This document shows positions 47,335 to 60,279 of a stretch of DNA of 64,000 nucleotides, piece after piece. The translations under genes and the position numbers were made by a program. Source of the DNA: Chelonoidis abingdonii. Taxonomy: Eukaryota; Chordata; Testudines; Testudinidae. The notes below the pieces were generated by a model. The model ran no database searches. It saw only the letters and a list, made by a program, of their open reading frames with translations, and was not told where the DNA came from. The stretch covers positions 11,456,546 through 11,520,545 of the forward strand of contig NC_133778.1 of assembly GCF_003597395.2 (NCBI RefSeq), in the 5' to 3' direction. Numbering within the stretch: position 1 is the stretch's first letter; each line of letters opens with the position of its first letter.

Positions 47335-47530
47335 CTCTCTCAGCCAGATTTTCAAAAGAGCTCAGCTCCTATTTTGGTGCCCAAATCAGTAGTCAGTTTT
47401 TCCGAAAAGGTCTTCAGCTCTTTTGAAAAATCTGGTCCTGGCTCCCTGGAAGTTGTTGGGCCCTGCGCTCTTTGGAAAAGCTGGCTCCAAACCATGTATG
47501 CTCAGCACTTGAAAATCTGGCATTTTGTTC
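47335..47530 (+). repeat. Old interspersed repeat (same words as at 34.7 kb)
   Basis: The block CAGATTTTCAAAAGAGCTCA, AGCTCTTTTGAAAAATCTGG, GCGCTCTTTGGAAAAGCTGG and CAGCACTTGAAAATCTGGC repeats a motif internally in both orientations. Related words occur at 34690-34790 and 35325-35380. Confidence 0.6.
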
Positions 47531-47599
47531 CTCAATATCCCCATCTGTAAAATGGAATAAAAACAGTTGTTCACATTTGTAAAATGCGCTGAGATCCAG

Positions 47600-49600
47600 G
47601 GATTTTTTTAAAAATTACTACTTAGCAGTTCAAAAGTGAAAGGTCTGTAATTTATTAATCAAAAAGACTGCAGAGAAGGGAAAATATATGAAGTGTTATT
47701 TGTAGAAAGTAAACAATCTGAATAAACTACCTGCCAGAAGAAACCAAGTAATATAAAGATATAATGTTGTTGTGAGATGGTTTATAATATATGCACCATG
47801 AACCATGAGAAATGAAGCACAAGTGATTTGTGACCAAGCTTGTAAAAAAAATAAAAAATTCCCTGTATTACATAGACGCATATTTGTTACTTTTATTAAT
47901 TTTATAATATATGGCCGGATCATTTTGCTTGCAAATCACTTTTGTTTAACACTGCATTTTCCTTCCAAAGGTGAGCTTTTCCTGTAAGTTATATGAAACA
48001 GTTCCCTGCACATGGCTAATCCTTGGAACTTTATTAATGCCGCTTGTTCTTTGAAATGATCTGCATTAGCCCAGATAATAAAGCTCTTGTTTTGCTATTA
48101 TGTATCCACCTTATCTCATGGGCTTTCCATAGCAGAGGAAGGATGAAAAATCTGTTAATAAAAATAGTAATAATCCAAACCATATGTTCCATCAATAGTA
48201 ATGTGATTTTTATACCAGCTGCTGCTCTTTGGGAATTTTCAGAGGCCACATACTAATTTAATAATAATCTAACTCAGTCCATATTTTGATGTGATCTATC
48301 ATATCAATATTGAATTTTCAGCCCTAATCATTTTGATGTATATGATGCACCAGAATAACAATAGTCTACAGAAAACGACTCAGTTTACATCTGCACCCTA
48401 GGATTTTGATCAGGACACAGGTTTTTTTTGAGGTTTGTGTCTCAGCTCGACATATGTTATTGATCACCAATGTATATAAGAAATTAAGCATTAGGATACT
48501 GTAACATTTCTGCTTGTAAGTTATTCAGTTGTAGAAAATGGGATATTAACGTATGACCTGTAGAAACAGGTTCTTCAGGTGAAGATTCTTAGCACTGCTT
48601 CTATTGAATTTAAGAGTCCACGCCCGCCCCCACTGAAATCAATGCCAGACCTGGCCCTAAAAATCTGATATTATCCGAGGTACCTGTGAGTCTCATTAAC
48701 TTTCGTGCCGTTACGTCTGTTCCCCAGGCCCTGTAGCCATATGAAAAAACATTTTAATACTTTCTTGTTTTCTGAAATGCTCAAATTCTTTTCTCTCCCT
48801 GAACCCAGCTCCCACATGATAGCTTCTTCATAACAGAGCCTTTAGTAGCTTTTAATGAGAAGAGAAAGGCTGTGACAGCTCCAGCTTCTGCTACAGCAGA
48901 GCCCCAGAATTGCTGACTATTGAGCCCACTGTATGCATTGGCTTGAGAGTGAAAGTAATTTCCTCCTTTTGATGTCCTTGGGCCTCATAGAGATGGAAAA
49001 GCTGTGCCGATGTATTATAGTCCAATGCCTGTTTTTATTCCAGCTCGAAAAACGTGACACAGAGTACTAAAGAGCCCCAGTCATACGGTGACCCTGCTTA
49101 AATGAACAGGTGAGTAATAAAACATGTAACGAATGAACGTGCTGCACACATCAATTCCGATAAATCCTGTTACACAACAGAAAATGTATCAAATAACGAA
49201 AAAGGATAATCTGACCCTGATAAATGCCTGTCGTGTAATAATTGGTGCCAAGACTATGCATGCAGTGAAACTCTTACACATTTAATTCCAGGTGAAAGAA
49301 TTGAGTTCACATAGGAATGTGTTATCCAGCAATGCATTCAATCATTTTCTCTTGTATAAGGAGATTTAAACAAATCAGCTTTGTTTGTTCTAGCAGGCAA
49401 GGAACCAATGTGAACTAAACAGACTGACAGTAAGCAGCTGTTTAACTTTTAGAGTGTCACTCATCCCAGTGGAATGTATAAAATTAAGCAAGAGCTCAAT
49501 CTTGAATGCTGAATGTTCTGGCCTGCTCCAGTGAAGCACCTCAGAATGGCCAGCACCTCACAGGATGCCAGCCTCAGAGTTTGCAGGATCGGTGCTGAAG
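47600..49600. other. Intergenic, no features seen
   Basis: AT-rich sequence, low in recognised repeats compared with its surroundings. No exon recognised. Confidence 0.5.
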
Positions 49601-49609
49601 TCAGTAAGG

Positions 49610-49735
49610 ACCAGATTTGTAAAGGTATTTAGACATCTAGTTCCCTTTGATTGCTGGCGACTTAGATGGCTAAGTGCCATTTTCAGACATGATAGGCACT
49701 TAGGATCCTAAGTCCCATTGGCTTTCAGTGTCTGG
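49610..49735. repeat. Old repeat of the 'aaggtatttaggcacctaa' family
   Basis: AGATTTGTAAAGGTATTTAG, ACATCTAGTTCCC, TAGGCACTTAGGATCCTAAG and TCCCATTGGCTTTCAGTG are typical words of an abundant turtle repeat with a near-palindromic layout. Similar words occur near 27330-27390, 50345-50410 and 59390-59460. Confidence 0.5.
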
Positions 49736-49739
49736 CCCT

Positions 49740-52700
49740 GCCACAACTGTGCAAGGAAATAGTACCCCACCATGGGATGCAGGCATCCTGCACATTTACA
49801 AAACAACCTAGAACAGGCTGGGTGAGTCTCAGCACTGGGCACATGAGCCTGCATCTGATCATCACCGGGACATTAAGGGTCACATTTTCATTAGTGACTA
49901 CTGCCGTGGGATGGCTGAGGGGTTGGAAGCTCAGTTTGTGACACTCTGGGCCTGGTTCCCAGAGTGGCTCAACCCAGGAAGGTCCAGCGAGTGAGCACTC
50001 AGCAGGTGCCATTGTGACCATACTCACTCAAGTGTAACATGTCGCCCTGAAGTGCTGCATCGCCTCAAGATCAACCCAATGGGACACAGGCTAGTGTTCG
50101 TGTTCCTATCTGAATACTTTGCCAGCTCAGCTATTTTACAATGGCCAAATCTGGCTTACTCAACATGGCTCATGTTAGGAGACTACATCTGCTAACCTCA
50201 GACAGTGTCTAATTCCCAATAAGCCACCTTACTGCTCACTTTTCTCAACATGTTTGAGCCCTTTCCTATGCCTGTCGGGGGAACCTAGCATGAGAGACTT
50301 CCTGTTGCTCTAGCAAGAAGAGCCATGAAAACTCAAGTCCACTGTTAAAGCCAAGATTTTCAAAAGCACCTAGGGACTTTGGGTGCATCAATTTTGAGAT
50401 GTCCAATGTAAGACGCCATAAAGAGGCCTGCTGGTCAGAAAGTTCTGAGCATACACCCTTTTTTTGCCACCTTTCCGCCTACAGCCTCTACTCTAGCCTG
50501 TAGGTTGGAGCACTGGTCACAGCTGTCTGCCTGACGTGTGTGTGTGTGTTGGAAAGTTTGGGTTCCATATCAACCTGGTTACCTTGACTTGTCCCTGGTT
50601 GACCCACATTATGCCCTCTCTGATGGTCTCTATGAACCCACCCCTCATCCATGAGTGGCCATTCCACCTACAGTTCCACTAAGGTGATGCTGAGCTCCTT
50701 GCTCTTCCACTTTGCGAAACCTTGGTTTATAACTAAGATGGAGCGCCGCTGATGCCATTTTTGTCTGAATCGGAGCCTGCCATTTTCCTTGTGAACGATG
50801 CTGGCCGAACACCGGCTATAAAACCTATTTGTAAATGTTGTTACCTTCTTATCAAGGCATCCAGCCCTCCTTCAATATATTGTTCTCAACATTACCAGTA
50901 TAAGCAGCGTGTTTCAGAATAGATTAGTGGTGCTGTGTGGGCTGAGCTACTCTGTGGGGCTTCACACCCTGATGGTAAATGTGCTTCTTTTTCAAAGGAA
51001 AAGGGGAAGGAAGGAAATCATTCATGCACTGCATTATTTGGCTAGCTATGAAATTAGCAAATGTCTGCAGGGCTTTAATAGTCCAGCACAGTAACCTTGA
51101 ATCCACTGGAAGTTAGGGGAAATTTAAAGACAATAATTATACATCTGCAACTGAAATAGGTCCCAGTGCACCCTTTTTACTCTCAAATTCCTCTCATGCC
51201 AATAAAATAGCAGAAGATGCAATACAATGGAAAAGTGGTTCTTTGGATATTATAGCATCTTGACGTAGAAGTGCTTTAACCTTGGCCTCATGCTTCCTGT
51301 GGGGCCTGTTGTCTCTGCTACATAAATACCAGCACTAGCAAGGAGCATGTTGCATTTCATCTCAGTAAAATTAAAAATGAAACCTTCACTATCCCATTGA
51401 TTCTGGACATGTGCTATATACATTAAATTGAACTTAATGGACTGAAAAAATGAGCATTTCACCACATATGGGAGAGAATTATTTGTTGCTCACATATTTA
51501 TATTGGTCCCTCCCCCTTCCTTCAAAATACGTGTATACAGCTATGTAGGCAGGCAAGCCAGAAACCATTCGATTAGCTTGCTACGACTCTGTGCTAACTC
51601 CATTTCAGATATTTTTTTTTTGCGACTGATGAGAAGTTCTCTTCGGATGTTCTTTGTCTCAAAAAGCTTCAATGGTAAAAATAATGCAGGGGCAATACAG
51701 GAAGAGCGTTGACATCCAGGGACCCCAGCAGGATTGTTATTATGAAGCGAGCAGATGACGTTTGAATCCATCAAGCCATCTACATAGTAATAACAACCCC
51801 TTATTAAGACCAAGTTATTAATTATTAATGGTCCACTTTTAAAAACATTATTATTTTACTTTGGAAGGGCTATAATCTGTCATGTTTCAGTCAACCTCTA
51901 ACTAATAAGGTTTAAGAAAAAAATTTCCAACATTCAAGTTATCGTATACCTAGCTACTACTAAGAGTCTTGGACGTTCCGAATCAGCCAGTGATGACTAC
52001 AGTAGGACATGCAGTTTGGAATTTCTTACGTTCTTAACGTGAACCTCATGGTAGGTGATTATTATTATAATCCAGTTCTATCATACTGCTCTAATGTCAT
52101 AGCCTAGTAGCTTTGGTGAAGCGTGCCAACTTTTAAAATTCAAACTATTTAATCTTTCTGTTGCACATGTTCTTTATAGGGACACTGTCAAGCCCCAGCA
52201 CTGACCTACATTGTTCCCCCACCTGTTTGCCAAAGCCGATATAATTCTGTGACAAGGCTGCTTTTCAAAGCACACATAAGTCACTGCCAGGAAGCCCAGT
52301 CCTGGACCACCGTGAAATCATACTATGTATCAGCACAACTAAGGAATGGGTGGCATCAATATCAATCAGATACCATTCAAGCTTTCATGGGGACGGGGGC
52401 ATAAACAGAGAAGCAGTGTGTAACATTTTTTCAAAGTTATGGAAAAAAAATCCCTTGATAATGGCCTTTTAAATACCAGATTCCACATAGTTGAGGCACT
52501 TTTAATTAACTAAACGTTTGCTATAATTGAGCTATTATGATTGAACTATCGGGCTATATTAGTGAAACAAATCTAAAGGCCAGACCCCCCTCCCCTCCGA
52601 CCTTTCTTCTCAGTGCATCCCTACGAAGCAGTAAGGAGCCATTTTTGATGGCAGGTTGAGGTATTTAAATGGCAGCTGTTTGAAACATCTGAGACCATAG

Positions 52701-53530
52701 CAGAGATGGGTAAGTGAGCAGAGTGCAGGGGGGAATGAGCAAAGGTGTATTATAAAAGCAATTAAGCATATGCTTTGCATTGTAATCCTGGTGTGACAGG
52801 ACATGAATGCAGCCCTTAGCACTTTATAAGCATCAGGGTTAGGAGGGTTTATACTGGCTTAGGCAAGTGTGCCATGAATCCAGTGGCTAAAGTCCTCTTG
52901 CTCCCACTGCCTTTCTTTTAAGAGAAGGCCCAAGTGTTTAAAACAAAATATCAATGAACCAACCACCATAAATGACTAGTGCAAAATAAATGATCCACAT
53001 AGAATCATGTGAGGTGTGTGTGTGTTCGGTTAGGAGTGTGGGGAGCGGGGGGTCAGGGTAGATGACATGAATTTTTCATTGCAGATAAGCTTTTTTTCCC
53101 CTGTTTTTTGTTGACTATTTAATCAGTAACTATCACTGATCCTAGATAGCTTCATGGTCACATGCATATCAGGCTTGGTAAACCAGTCCCATCTGCAGCG
53201 GCCTGAAGTAGTTCCATTAGCTGGAACCTGTATTTACAGCTCCCTGGTGTTTAGCATTGTCAGCCACTGGCTGGGCATGTCTTACTTCAGTCAACCCACA
53301 AGCATTGTCAGCAGCATTCTTTGGCCCCTCAAGAAACAGGCAGCCAATGTGCTCTTTGGATTTGTTTAGATGGTTGCTGTTCCTCAGGCGTGATAATATC
53401 ATATGACTATGTTTGGCAGAATTCAATTTTTTTTATAATTTCGATGGAGAATATCTATTCTTTTAGGCCTTTTTTTTAGTTTTACCAATTTAAATGTTCA
53501 CATTTGTGCAATATTATGACCATTATTTCA
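49740..53530. other. Intergenic, no genes seen
   Basis: Several short frames occur on both strands without recognisable domains. An old repeat remnant lies near 50345-50410. I looked here on the minus strand for VWC2L exons, the neighbour expected from mammalian gene order, and recognised none. Confidence 0.5.
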
Positions 53531-53537
53531 ATTTGTA

Positions 53538-53841
53538 TTGATTTAAATGGTCACAGCTCTGGAGTACCAGACAACAATTATTTAATGACAGGAGATGCTG
53601 AGATTCCAAAAGTTAAAGCTTTATAACCGTCGAAACAGAAACGGTCAACATCACATGCCAAACTATACAAAGAAAATAGTCATAAATCAAATGCTTATAC
53701 ATTCTCAACCAGTTTTCTTACTTTGCTTAGCTGTAAATTTTGATTATTAGTGATGGAAATATTTTTTGATCTGGTTGTGTGTGTGCCGTGAAAGCGATGT
53801 TTATTGACATTTACCAATAAAAATCAAATCCTTCCAACCCT
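53538..53841. repeat. Unclassified interspersed repeat, copy 2
   Basis: Partner of 3128-3427, same strand. It contains AATTATTTAATGACAGGAGA, ATCACATGCCAAACTATACA, TAGCTGTAAATTTTGATTAT and CAAATCCTTCCAACCC in the same order as copy 1. No terminal repeats identified. Confidence 0.75.
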
Positions 53842-55790
53842 ATGTATGACCTTAGTGCAGCCAGCATAGCTACTATCATCACAGTCACATATGTTGCTAC
53901 CCCTTTTTACCTGAACTCGAAGGCTCTCTTCCTTGGCACTCATAGCATTTTTCCGATTCTACTTTCCTACATTGTAGAGTCTTTTGTAATTTTTCTAGGG
54001 TTGATTGACTTTGGGTCCAGATGCTTGTTAGAGCATGGCACTAATTTTTGGTTTCTAGCCACCCATTAGTCTGTACCTTGGTGAGCCTGATAAAGCGCCA
54101 TGAGATGCACTACAATATTCTAACAACTGCATAGAGGGACCCAAATTGTATTGTTTCACATACCACTTTCTTTAAAGAATTTATGTTAGCAATAACATAC
54201 TCAAATTTCTTCTTTTATGCAAATTTATTTTAGGCCTTCATCGGACAACATAAGTAATTCCAGATGCCTCTCTGTCTGTATGTCATGCTGAACCCTAGAC
54301 TATCTGTTGAGTCGTCATGGAGCGAAGGAAACAGCTACAAATATGGTTCAGAGCTCTTTTTGTTTATCACTGGGTTCAATCATAACTGGAATTCACAAGC
54401 TGTTATCTTCCAGTTTTTAAGTTCTCAGCCATTTTGACTTTACGAACTACACCTGTGCCACGTAAAGTTGCAGTAAGGCATATATCAATGCCAAGGCAAG
54501 AGTCCTAGACCTCTGTGCTAGCAGCACGAACTCAATCAATCAGCACCATGAGTCTACAGGGAATTTGCATACAACAATTTCATCGGTTGTATGCGGGAGC
54601 ATGCCCAGATGGTGGGCCCATCTGCCAGACGCATGGGCTTTCAGCTACCAATAGTAAATAAATGCCTCAGGAGGCTAAAATGTTCCACTATAACATTAAA
54701 CCACGCAGGTATTTAGACAGTCCATCAAAAAGAAACACAGCGAAGCAGCCATTATTATTACTTGGCTTTCCTGATACACAAATTACCAGGAACAATTCAC
54801 TATGTCACACAATGACATTGATCTGTTTGGGTGCATGTCGACGAACTACATTCTGCTGCTTTTAAACATGTCTGATGAAGGTGTGCAGCTCCTGCTCATT
54901 CTGAGCTGGCTCTTTGTTGAACACTGATGAGCCAAAGGTCACTTAGCTTCCCTTTTATCAAATTTCAATCAAGGAAAATACAAAGTGTTTTGAGTAGTTT
55001 TGGGGAAAACAAAATGTGGCGTTAATGAAAAGGGAACACTTGTGTGACAGGACAGAGGGGGCGGTTCTGGTGGAGGGCTGGGTGTGTATGTAAAAGGCAA
55101 GGGTTTCTGGTAGGGGATGGGCATGCATATCAGGGCAGGGGGCTTAGAGAAGGGTGGAGGTGGGAAAGACTTGGCTGGGTGTCTCAGCAGCTCTGTCTCC
55201 CTCCCAAGCAGGGCTGTCTGCAGTGGTGGGTGAACTGCTCCCTCTGCCAGGAGCAGGTTCAAATTGCATCCAGCAGCTGAAAAGTGAGGTGACTCTCCTG
55301 AGCCAAGGCTTTCTATGCACCTGAGCAAGCATCACCACCTCTCAACTTTCCTGTTGCGGCAGGAGGGAATTCCCCCCCCCCTCACGTGGCCCCTGCAGCA
55401 GCTTCCTGCGTGGGGCCTCTCTGGGCGAAGTCTCCATGTGGTGGCTTAGAGCCAGCCCTGTTCCAGACGAGAGGAGAGCTGGCGGTGTTTTGCCTGTTCA
55501 CCTCAGTAGCTCGAACTGAGTAAGGCTGGGCCTAGCAGAAAGCCACCCAGCTGCGTGCCCAAGGTGAGTACACATCTGTCTGTACAGCCACTGTGCACAA
55601 TACACCACTGCTCTGCCAGCGGCTGTTACGGTTGCAAGCAATCAGGAGACTGCATTGCAGGTCATGGGCCTTTTCTAGTGTGCTGCAGGGTGTGTGACAA
55701 CTGGACGGGGTGTGGGTTTTTTTTAAAAGTGTATTTAGTGTCCCACTTCCAACAAGCTCATGTTTAACCAGTGGTATGTGCACCATATAT
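53842..55790. other. Intergenic, no features seen
   Basis: No recognisable exon or repeat. The open frames at 53842-54069 (+) and 54969-55328 (-) have biased composition and no domain. Confidence 0.5.
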
Positions 55791-55800
55791 ACATATTGTT

Positions 55801-55974
55801 TAATAGAATATCAGGGTTGGAAGTGACTTCCGGAGGTCATCTAGTTTAACCCCCTGCTCAAAGCAGGACCAATCCCCAGCCAGATCTTTTGCCCCAGATC
55901 CCAAAATGGCCTTCTGAAGGATTGAACTCATAACACTGGGTTTAGCAGGCCAAGGCTCAAACCACTGAGCTAAA
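55801..55974 (-). mobile_element. tRNA-derived SINE with CR1-like tail
   Basis: The + strand order is tail AATAGAATATCAGGGTTGGA, AGCAGGACCAATCCCCAGCC, then GGATTGAACTCATAACACTG (box B complement) and AACCACTGAGCTAA (box A complement). Near full length and similar to the 4972-5145 copy. Confidence 0.87.
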
Positions 55975-56404
55975 TTGGGAACCTCCACAGTGTGTTCTTT
56001 ATTTACATGGTTGATATTGGTTCTATCTTGTCTGCTCACCCATCTGTGTATAGTCAGGGATCGGCAGGCTGTGGCTGAACAGACCTATGAAAAAGCAGTG
56101 CCAAAAGGAGCTTCTCATGAACGGAGGGCCATTATGTGTTATTAACGCCTCGGGAATCTACCGGGGAGCAAGCAGAGATGGCAAGAGTGAGTATACGTGG
56201 ACTCCAGCAACTGTGCCAGTGAGTGCACTGTTATCTGGAGGACACTGATAAGCAGTGGTGGTAGGCAGGGCATGAACTGCATTTCTTTTTTTTTTTGGTG
56301 CTGCAATTTTTGGATGCCTTTAAAGGAGCCTGATTTTTGGCAAGCACTGAACACCTACCCTCAGGGTTTTCTGAGTCCCAGACTAGACCCGTTTAGGGTT
56401 TTTG

Positions 56405-56453
56405 TTATCTATCTATCTATCCTAATACACTCTCCTATCTAGCTAGCTATCTA
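56405..56453 (+). repeat. TATC tetranucleotide microsatellite
   Basis: Four TATC units (TTATCTATCTATCTATC) and then, after CTAATACACTCTCC, a decayed TATCTAGCTAGCTATCTA stretch. Confidence 0.85.
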
Positions 56454-56644
56454 ATCTGATAAATGGATGCACATGCTGTACCTTTTGAACAAGAAACTAT
56501 AGGCACTTAGCTTCATGACATCAGAATGGTGATATACTGCATCTCCTTGGGGTTTGTTTTTTTTTGTGGGGGACAGGGAGTGTTTGCCAGCCTTCAGTGC
56601 CTTGCAAGGCAGGCTGGTTTAACTGAGTATGACTGTGGTATGTA

Positions 56645-56806
56645 GGATTGTTGTAGCCATGTTGGTCCCAGGATATTAGAGAGACAAGGTGGGTGAATAA
56701 TATTTTTGATTGGACCAACATCTATTGGTGAGCTCAAAAGCTTGTCTCTCTCGCAGCGACAGAAATTGGTCCAATCAAAGATAACCTCCCCTACCTTGTC
56801 TCTCCT
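56645..56806. mobile_element. Fold-back element of the 'gtagccatgttggtccc' family, copy 1
   Basis: Arms 56679-56716 (GAGAGACAAGGTGGGTGA...GATTGGACC) and 56768-56804 (GGTCCAATCAAAGATAACC...CTTGTCTCTC) are imperfect inverted repeats. The outer left part is TGTTGTAGCCATGTTGGTCC. A second, shorter copy lies at 58731-58847. Non-coding. Confidence 0.75.
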
Positions 56807-57714
56807 TGATTGTATGTATTTTTGTCTTTTCCCTTTAATGAACAGTAAACAGAACTATAGTCTTTCATGCTATCTGGTGGATGGAAGGTACAGCCATAGT
56901 GAGACTTTGCTCTTTGTGCACATACATGTTGCTTTATTATGTTTTTCAGACGCATCGCTGAATAGCTTTCACTGCAGTGGCTCTGGCTTCCCTGCTGATT
57001 GGGCCGACAGCTCAATCCTCAAGAAGGTCAAGTAAAATGGAACTCAAGTCATTATGTTCCACTGAAGCAATTACACGCTGCTGACTCAGGGGCATTGATA
57101 ATCAGCCGTCTGGGTGCTGATAGCCGTTGGTAGTGGCTGAGGGAAGGATGGAGGGAGTTGCAACTCCAATTTGTTCCAGTCTTAGCCTGTTTCAATAAGT
57201 GCCTCTCTAATGCTGTTATACGAGGATGAAATATGCCTCATAATGCTTTGCAGGTGATACGAAGCAGCGATGGATTTCCACAGGAGTGTGGGGAAAATAA
57301 TCTCAGATTCTAGATAACCACATATTAATGCGGCACTGAAAACAGACAATACTGTGAAGCAAAGCTCCTGGGACTGAGGGAGATGTGAGGTGTTCTCCTT
57401 ACAGAGGTGAGACCAGATGTATGCACACACCAATTTGGGGGACAGGAAATCGGAGCCTGTTACAGCTAGAAAAGTTTGAATAAAGCAAACTGTATTTAAA
57501 TTAAAAAAGCAATAACTTACCAGCTCCCTGTGGAGTTTCCCCTTCTCTCTTCCTATCACCTAGGTCCCTGTGTGACTTTGCTGAAATTTCTCAGTGGTCA
57601 TGTTTTCCCTCAGACTCATTTTCTCTACTTATCAACCTTATGAAAAAATATTTTTTTCTGTAAAAATCCTACTTATCTCCCACACACTCTCCCACACTGT
57701 CTCAGTCTCTCTCT

Positions 57715-57731
57715 CACACACACACACACAC
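57715..57731 (+). repeat. Short CA microsatellite in a C/T-rich stretch
   Basis: About eight CA units within C/T-rich sequence (57660-57910). That composition also produces long biased open frames of no evident meaning. Confidence 0.85.
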
Positions 57732-58484
57732 CCCTCCTTCGTTAATCTCTCCTTTCTCTGTCCTCAGCTCCATTTTTACCACCTTTGTTTCTCTTTTCAT
57801 TTTCCCAAGCAATGGCGATGCTCTCCACCAACTCCCTTCAGCTCACGCTGTGCTCCCTTCTCTCAGCTCCTTCCTACCTCTCTCCCCTCTGCACTCCCCA
57901 TGTTCCCTCAATGCCCCCATGCTTCCCTTCCAGCCCCTCAGCCCCTGGTGTTCCCAGTGCATGGGGCTGGTCACAGCCCTGGAACCGCAGGGCCGAGAGG
58001 AGGGCTTTGCACAAGTGGGAGAGGGGTAGGCAGAGCTCTGGCTCCACTAGCCTGCACCCTGGAGCCTAGTCAGAAAAGGCAGTAATCTGTGACAATAAGA
58101 GCGCAGACTGTGATTCTTAGTGTGACACTCGAGTTCCTGCACTGCCCCTTGGGTGTGCTGGATCTTAGGGCTACAATCCAGCCCCTCCACAGCTGCTAGA
58201 TTGATCTGAGCAGCATCTGCTAACTATGCCAGATCCTAAAGGACTGTCCAGATCCCTAGACCTCCCACTGGAATGTCCCTGCGTTCACATTAGAGATATT
58301 CAAATAGAGAGACTAGCCAGCTCGCTGGAAGGTAAAAAGCACAGTTTAACGCTCTCTGGCCTGGAAAATTGTTAATAAAACTCACTGTGGACTACATTAT
58401 TACTAGTGTTTATTATGGGGGAGGAATCAATGGCCTTTGTGCTCCTAAAACCCTTAGGTGCTTCTGAAAATCTCCCCCTATTTG

Positions 58485-58592
58485 TATTACGCGAGCGTCT
58501 AACCCAGATCAGGACCCAGATCAAGGTGCTGTACAAATACATACTGAGAGACAGTCCCTGCCCTAAAGAGCTTGCAAGCTAGGCCCCAATTC
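58485..58592 (+). repeat. Remnant of a 'gtgctaggcgctgtacaaa' family repeat
   Basis: Words AGGTGCTGTACAAATACATA, GACAGTCCCTGCCCTAAAG and AGCTTGCAAGCTAGG follow the family order. This is the clearest copy of the family in the window. Confidence 0.6.
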
Positions 58593-58730
58593 AGGAGAGC
58601 ATCCCTAGTCAAGACTATACTTTAAACATGTGCTCGAGTGTGTTCCTGAACTGAGGCCTGAGGTTGGGTGGGAACACAGAGGTATGACATGGTGACATGC
58701 CCAAGGTTACTCAGTAGGTCATTATGCAGT

Positions 58731-58847
58731 GTGGTTGTAGCTATGTCGGTCCCAGGATAGTAGAGCGACAAGGTGGAGACTTGTAATAAAGCTTCTCTCC
58801 CTCTCTCTCTCTCTCACATACAGAAGTTGGTCCACTCACCTTGTCTC
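58731..58847. mobile_element. Fold-back element of the 'gtagccatgttggtccc' family, copy 2
   Basis: GTGGTTGTAGCTATGTCGGT, CCCAGGATAGTAGAG and CGACAAGGTGGAGA are followed by a CT run and GAAGTTGGTCCACTCACC, TTGTCTC. The same outer and arm words as 56645-56806, but shorter, with a CT microsatellite (58795-58815) in the interior. Confidence 0.7.
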
Positions 58848-58849
58848 AG

Positions 58850-60155
58850 TAGTTCATTAGCAGCGTTGGGCCCAGAACCCAGGCCTTACAGCTAGCTAGC
58901 CGTTAGGCTGCACTGCCTTCTCTGAAGGTACTGGAATACACTCCTTTTCCATGGCTATTCAAACATTTAGCTGGACAGGCATGTTAACATGAGCTGGTCA
59001 TGCGCTGCTTTGCTGTGATGTATGTTTTGTGCCGTGCCACTATAGAGCGGCAGGTAGACTACTGTAAAATACTGTGCAAAATACCTGCTGACTCGTGAGG
59101 AAGGATTTTGTGGCTAATCCGCTAGGTCCAGCTTGTGACCAGCTCCTGAGATCCTCCCCAGTGTGTAGCCCCTCAAACACGGCTCCCTGTTCACTATGGA
59201 TCTCCATATGGGAGCAGACACAGACTGGGATTTTCGAATTAGCGTAAGGGAATTAAGCACACAATTCCCACCGGCTTTCCATGAGAATTAAGCATGTAAC
59301 TCTCTTGGGTCTTCTTTGAATCCAAGACTTAAGGGCTGCCAGTGACTGCACCACTCTTGCAGATGAAGAAGTCTGAGGAACAATGGCACAGTTCCGTATT
59401 TAATTAATCCTTAATTGATTTCAGTGGGAGTTAGGCACCTAAATATCTTTTGAGGCGCTGGGTCAATGTCTCACTGTGGTGGTGAGGGTCTTCACATATG
59501 ACAAGGGTTCTACCTCGGTGCAAACCTACCTCACAGCTACTGGCTGTGACCTGAAGTGTGAGAACACATGTATTTCATAATAGATAGGGCTCCCGTTTAC
59601 TGAGCATGACCCTGCCTTTGGACTCTCAACACCAGCTGACATGGGGTGTTTTGAAAGGGGAGCTGGGTAAAAGGTGTTGAGCGCTAGCAGCAAGTCAATA
59701 TCTTTCTTACTCAGTTGGCGATACCTGGGCTTTGGAGGAACCAAGCAAGAAACCAATTGGATGACAATCCCTTTTCATAGAAACACGTAAGCAATGTTAA
59801 AGTGAAGCGGTGGCAGTCCGTGGTGCAAGTTAGTGCCAGCCAGCAGGGCTGAATGTCTGTGGTTGTTGTAACAGATGACTGCCTAAGTATGTGTCACCTA
59901 GTCATTTAGCCATGTTATTGGTCATGCCCCTTAAGTGAGATGAGCCTGACCATGAGACACATTAGAAGGATTTTTAGTCTATGTGGTGATACATACACCG
60001 TATTGCGTGACACAGAGAATTTGTATCGCTACAGCAAATGCCCATGTCCACTAACAGGAATAATGCAGAACTGTGTACACAAAGGGCTAGATGACTTTAG
60101 ACACAGCCCTGAGAAAAAGGTGTTGCCATAGGCTGCAATAGGACTCAAAGATAAC
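58850..60155. other. Intergenic, few features
   Basis: A repeat remnant of the 'taggcacctaa' type occurs near 59400-59460. Otherwise nothing is recognised; short frames carry no domain. Confidence 0.5.
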
Positions 60156-60159
60156 CTTA

Positions 60160-60273
60160 GGGTGACCAGATGTCCCAATTTTATAGAGACAGTCCCGATT
60201 TTTTTTTCTTATATAGGCTCCTATTACTCCCCACCTGCTGTTCCAATTTTTTACATTTGCTGTTTGGTCATCC
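60160..60273 (-). mobile_element. Short mariner-like MITE, copy 2 (inverted)
   Basis: The element is bounded by TA at 60158-60159 and 60274-60275. Ends GGGTGACCAGATGT and GTTTGGTCATCC are inverted repeats. The interior (TTATAGAGACAGTCCCGATT, TTATATAGGCTCCTATTA) is the reverse complement of the 37288-37406 copy. Confidence 0.8.
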
Positions 60274-60279
60274 TAGATA

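Noticed and set aside
55555..55767. Cysteine-rich 70-codon frame, considered as a VWC2L-like exon
   Set aside because: Wrong strand for the expected neighbour, and the cysteine spacing does not match a von Willebrand C domain.
57594..58085. 163-codon Ser/Pro/His-rich open frame
   Set aside because: It follows C/T-rich and CA-repeat composition, with no domain and no splice or start context of a gene.
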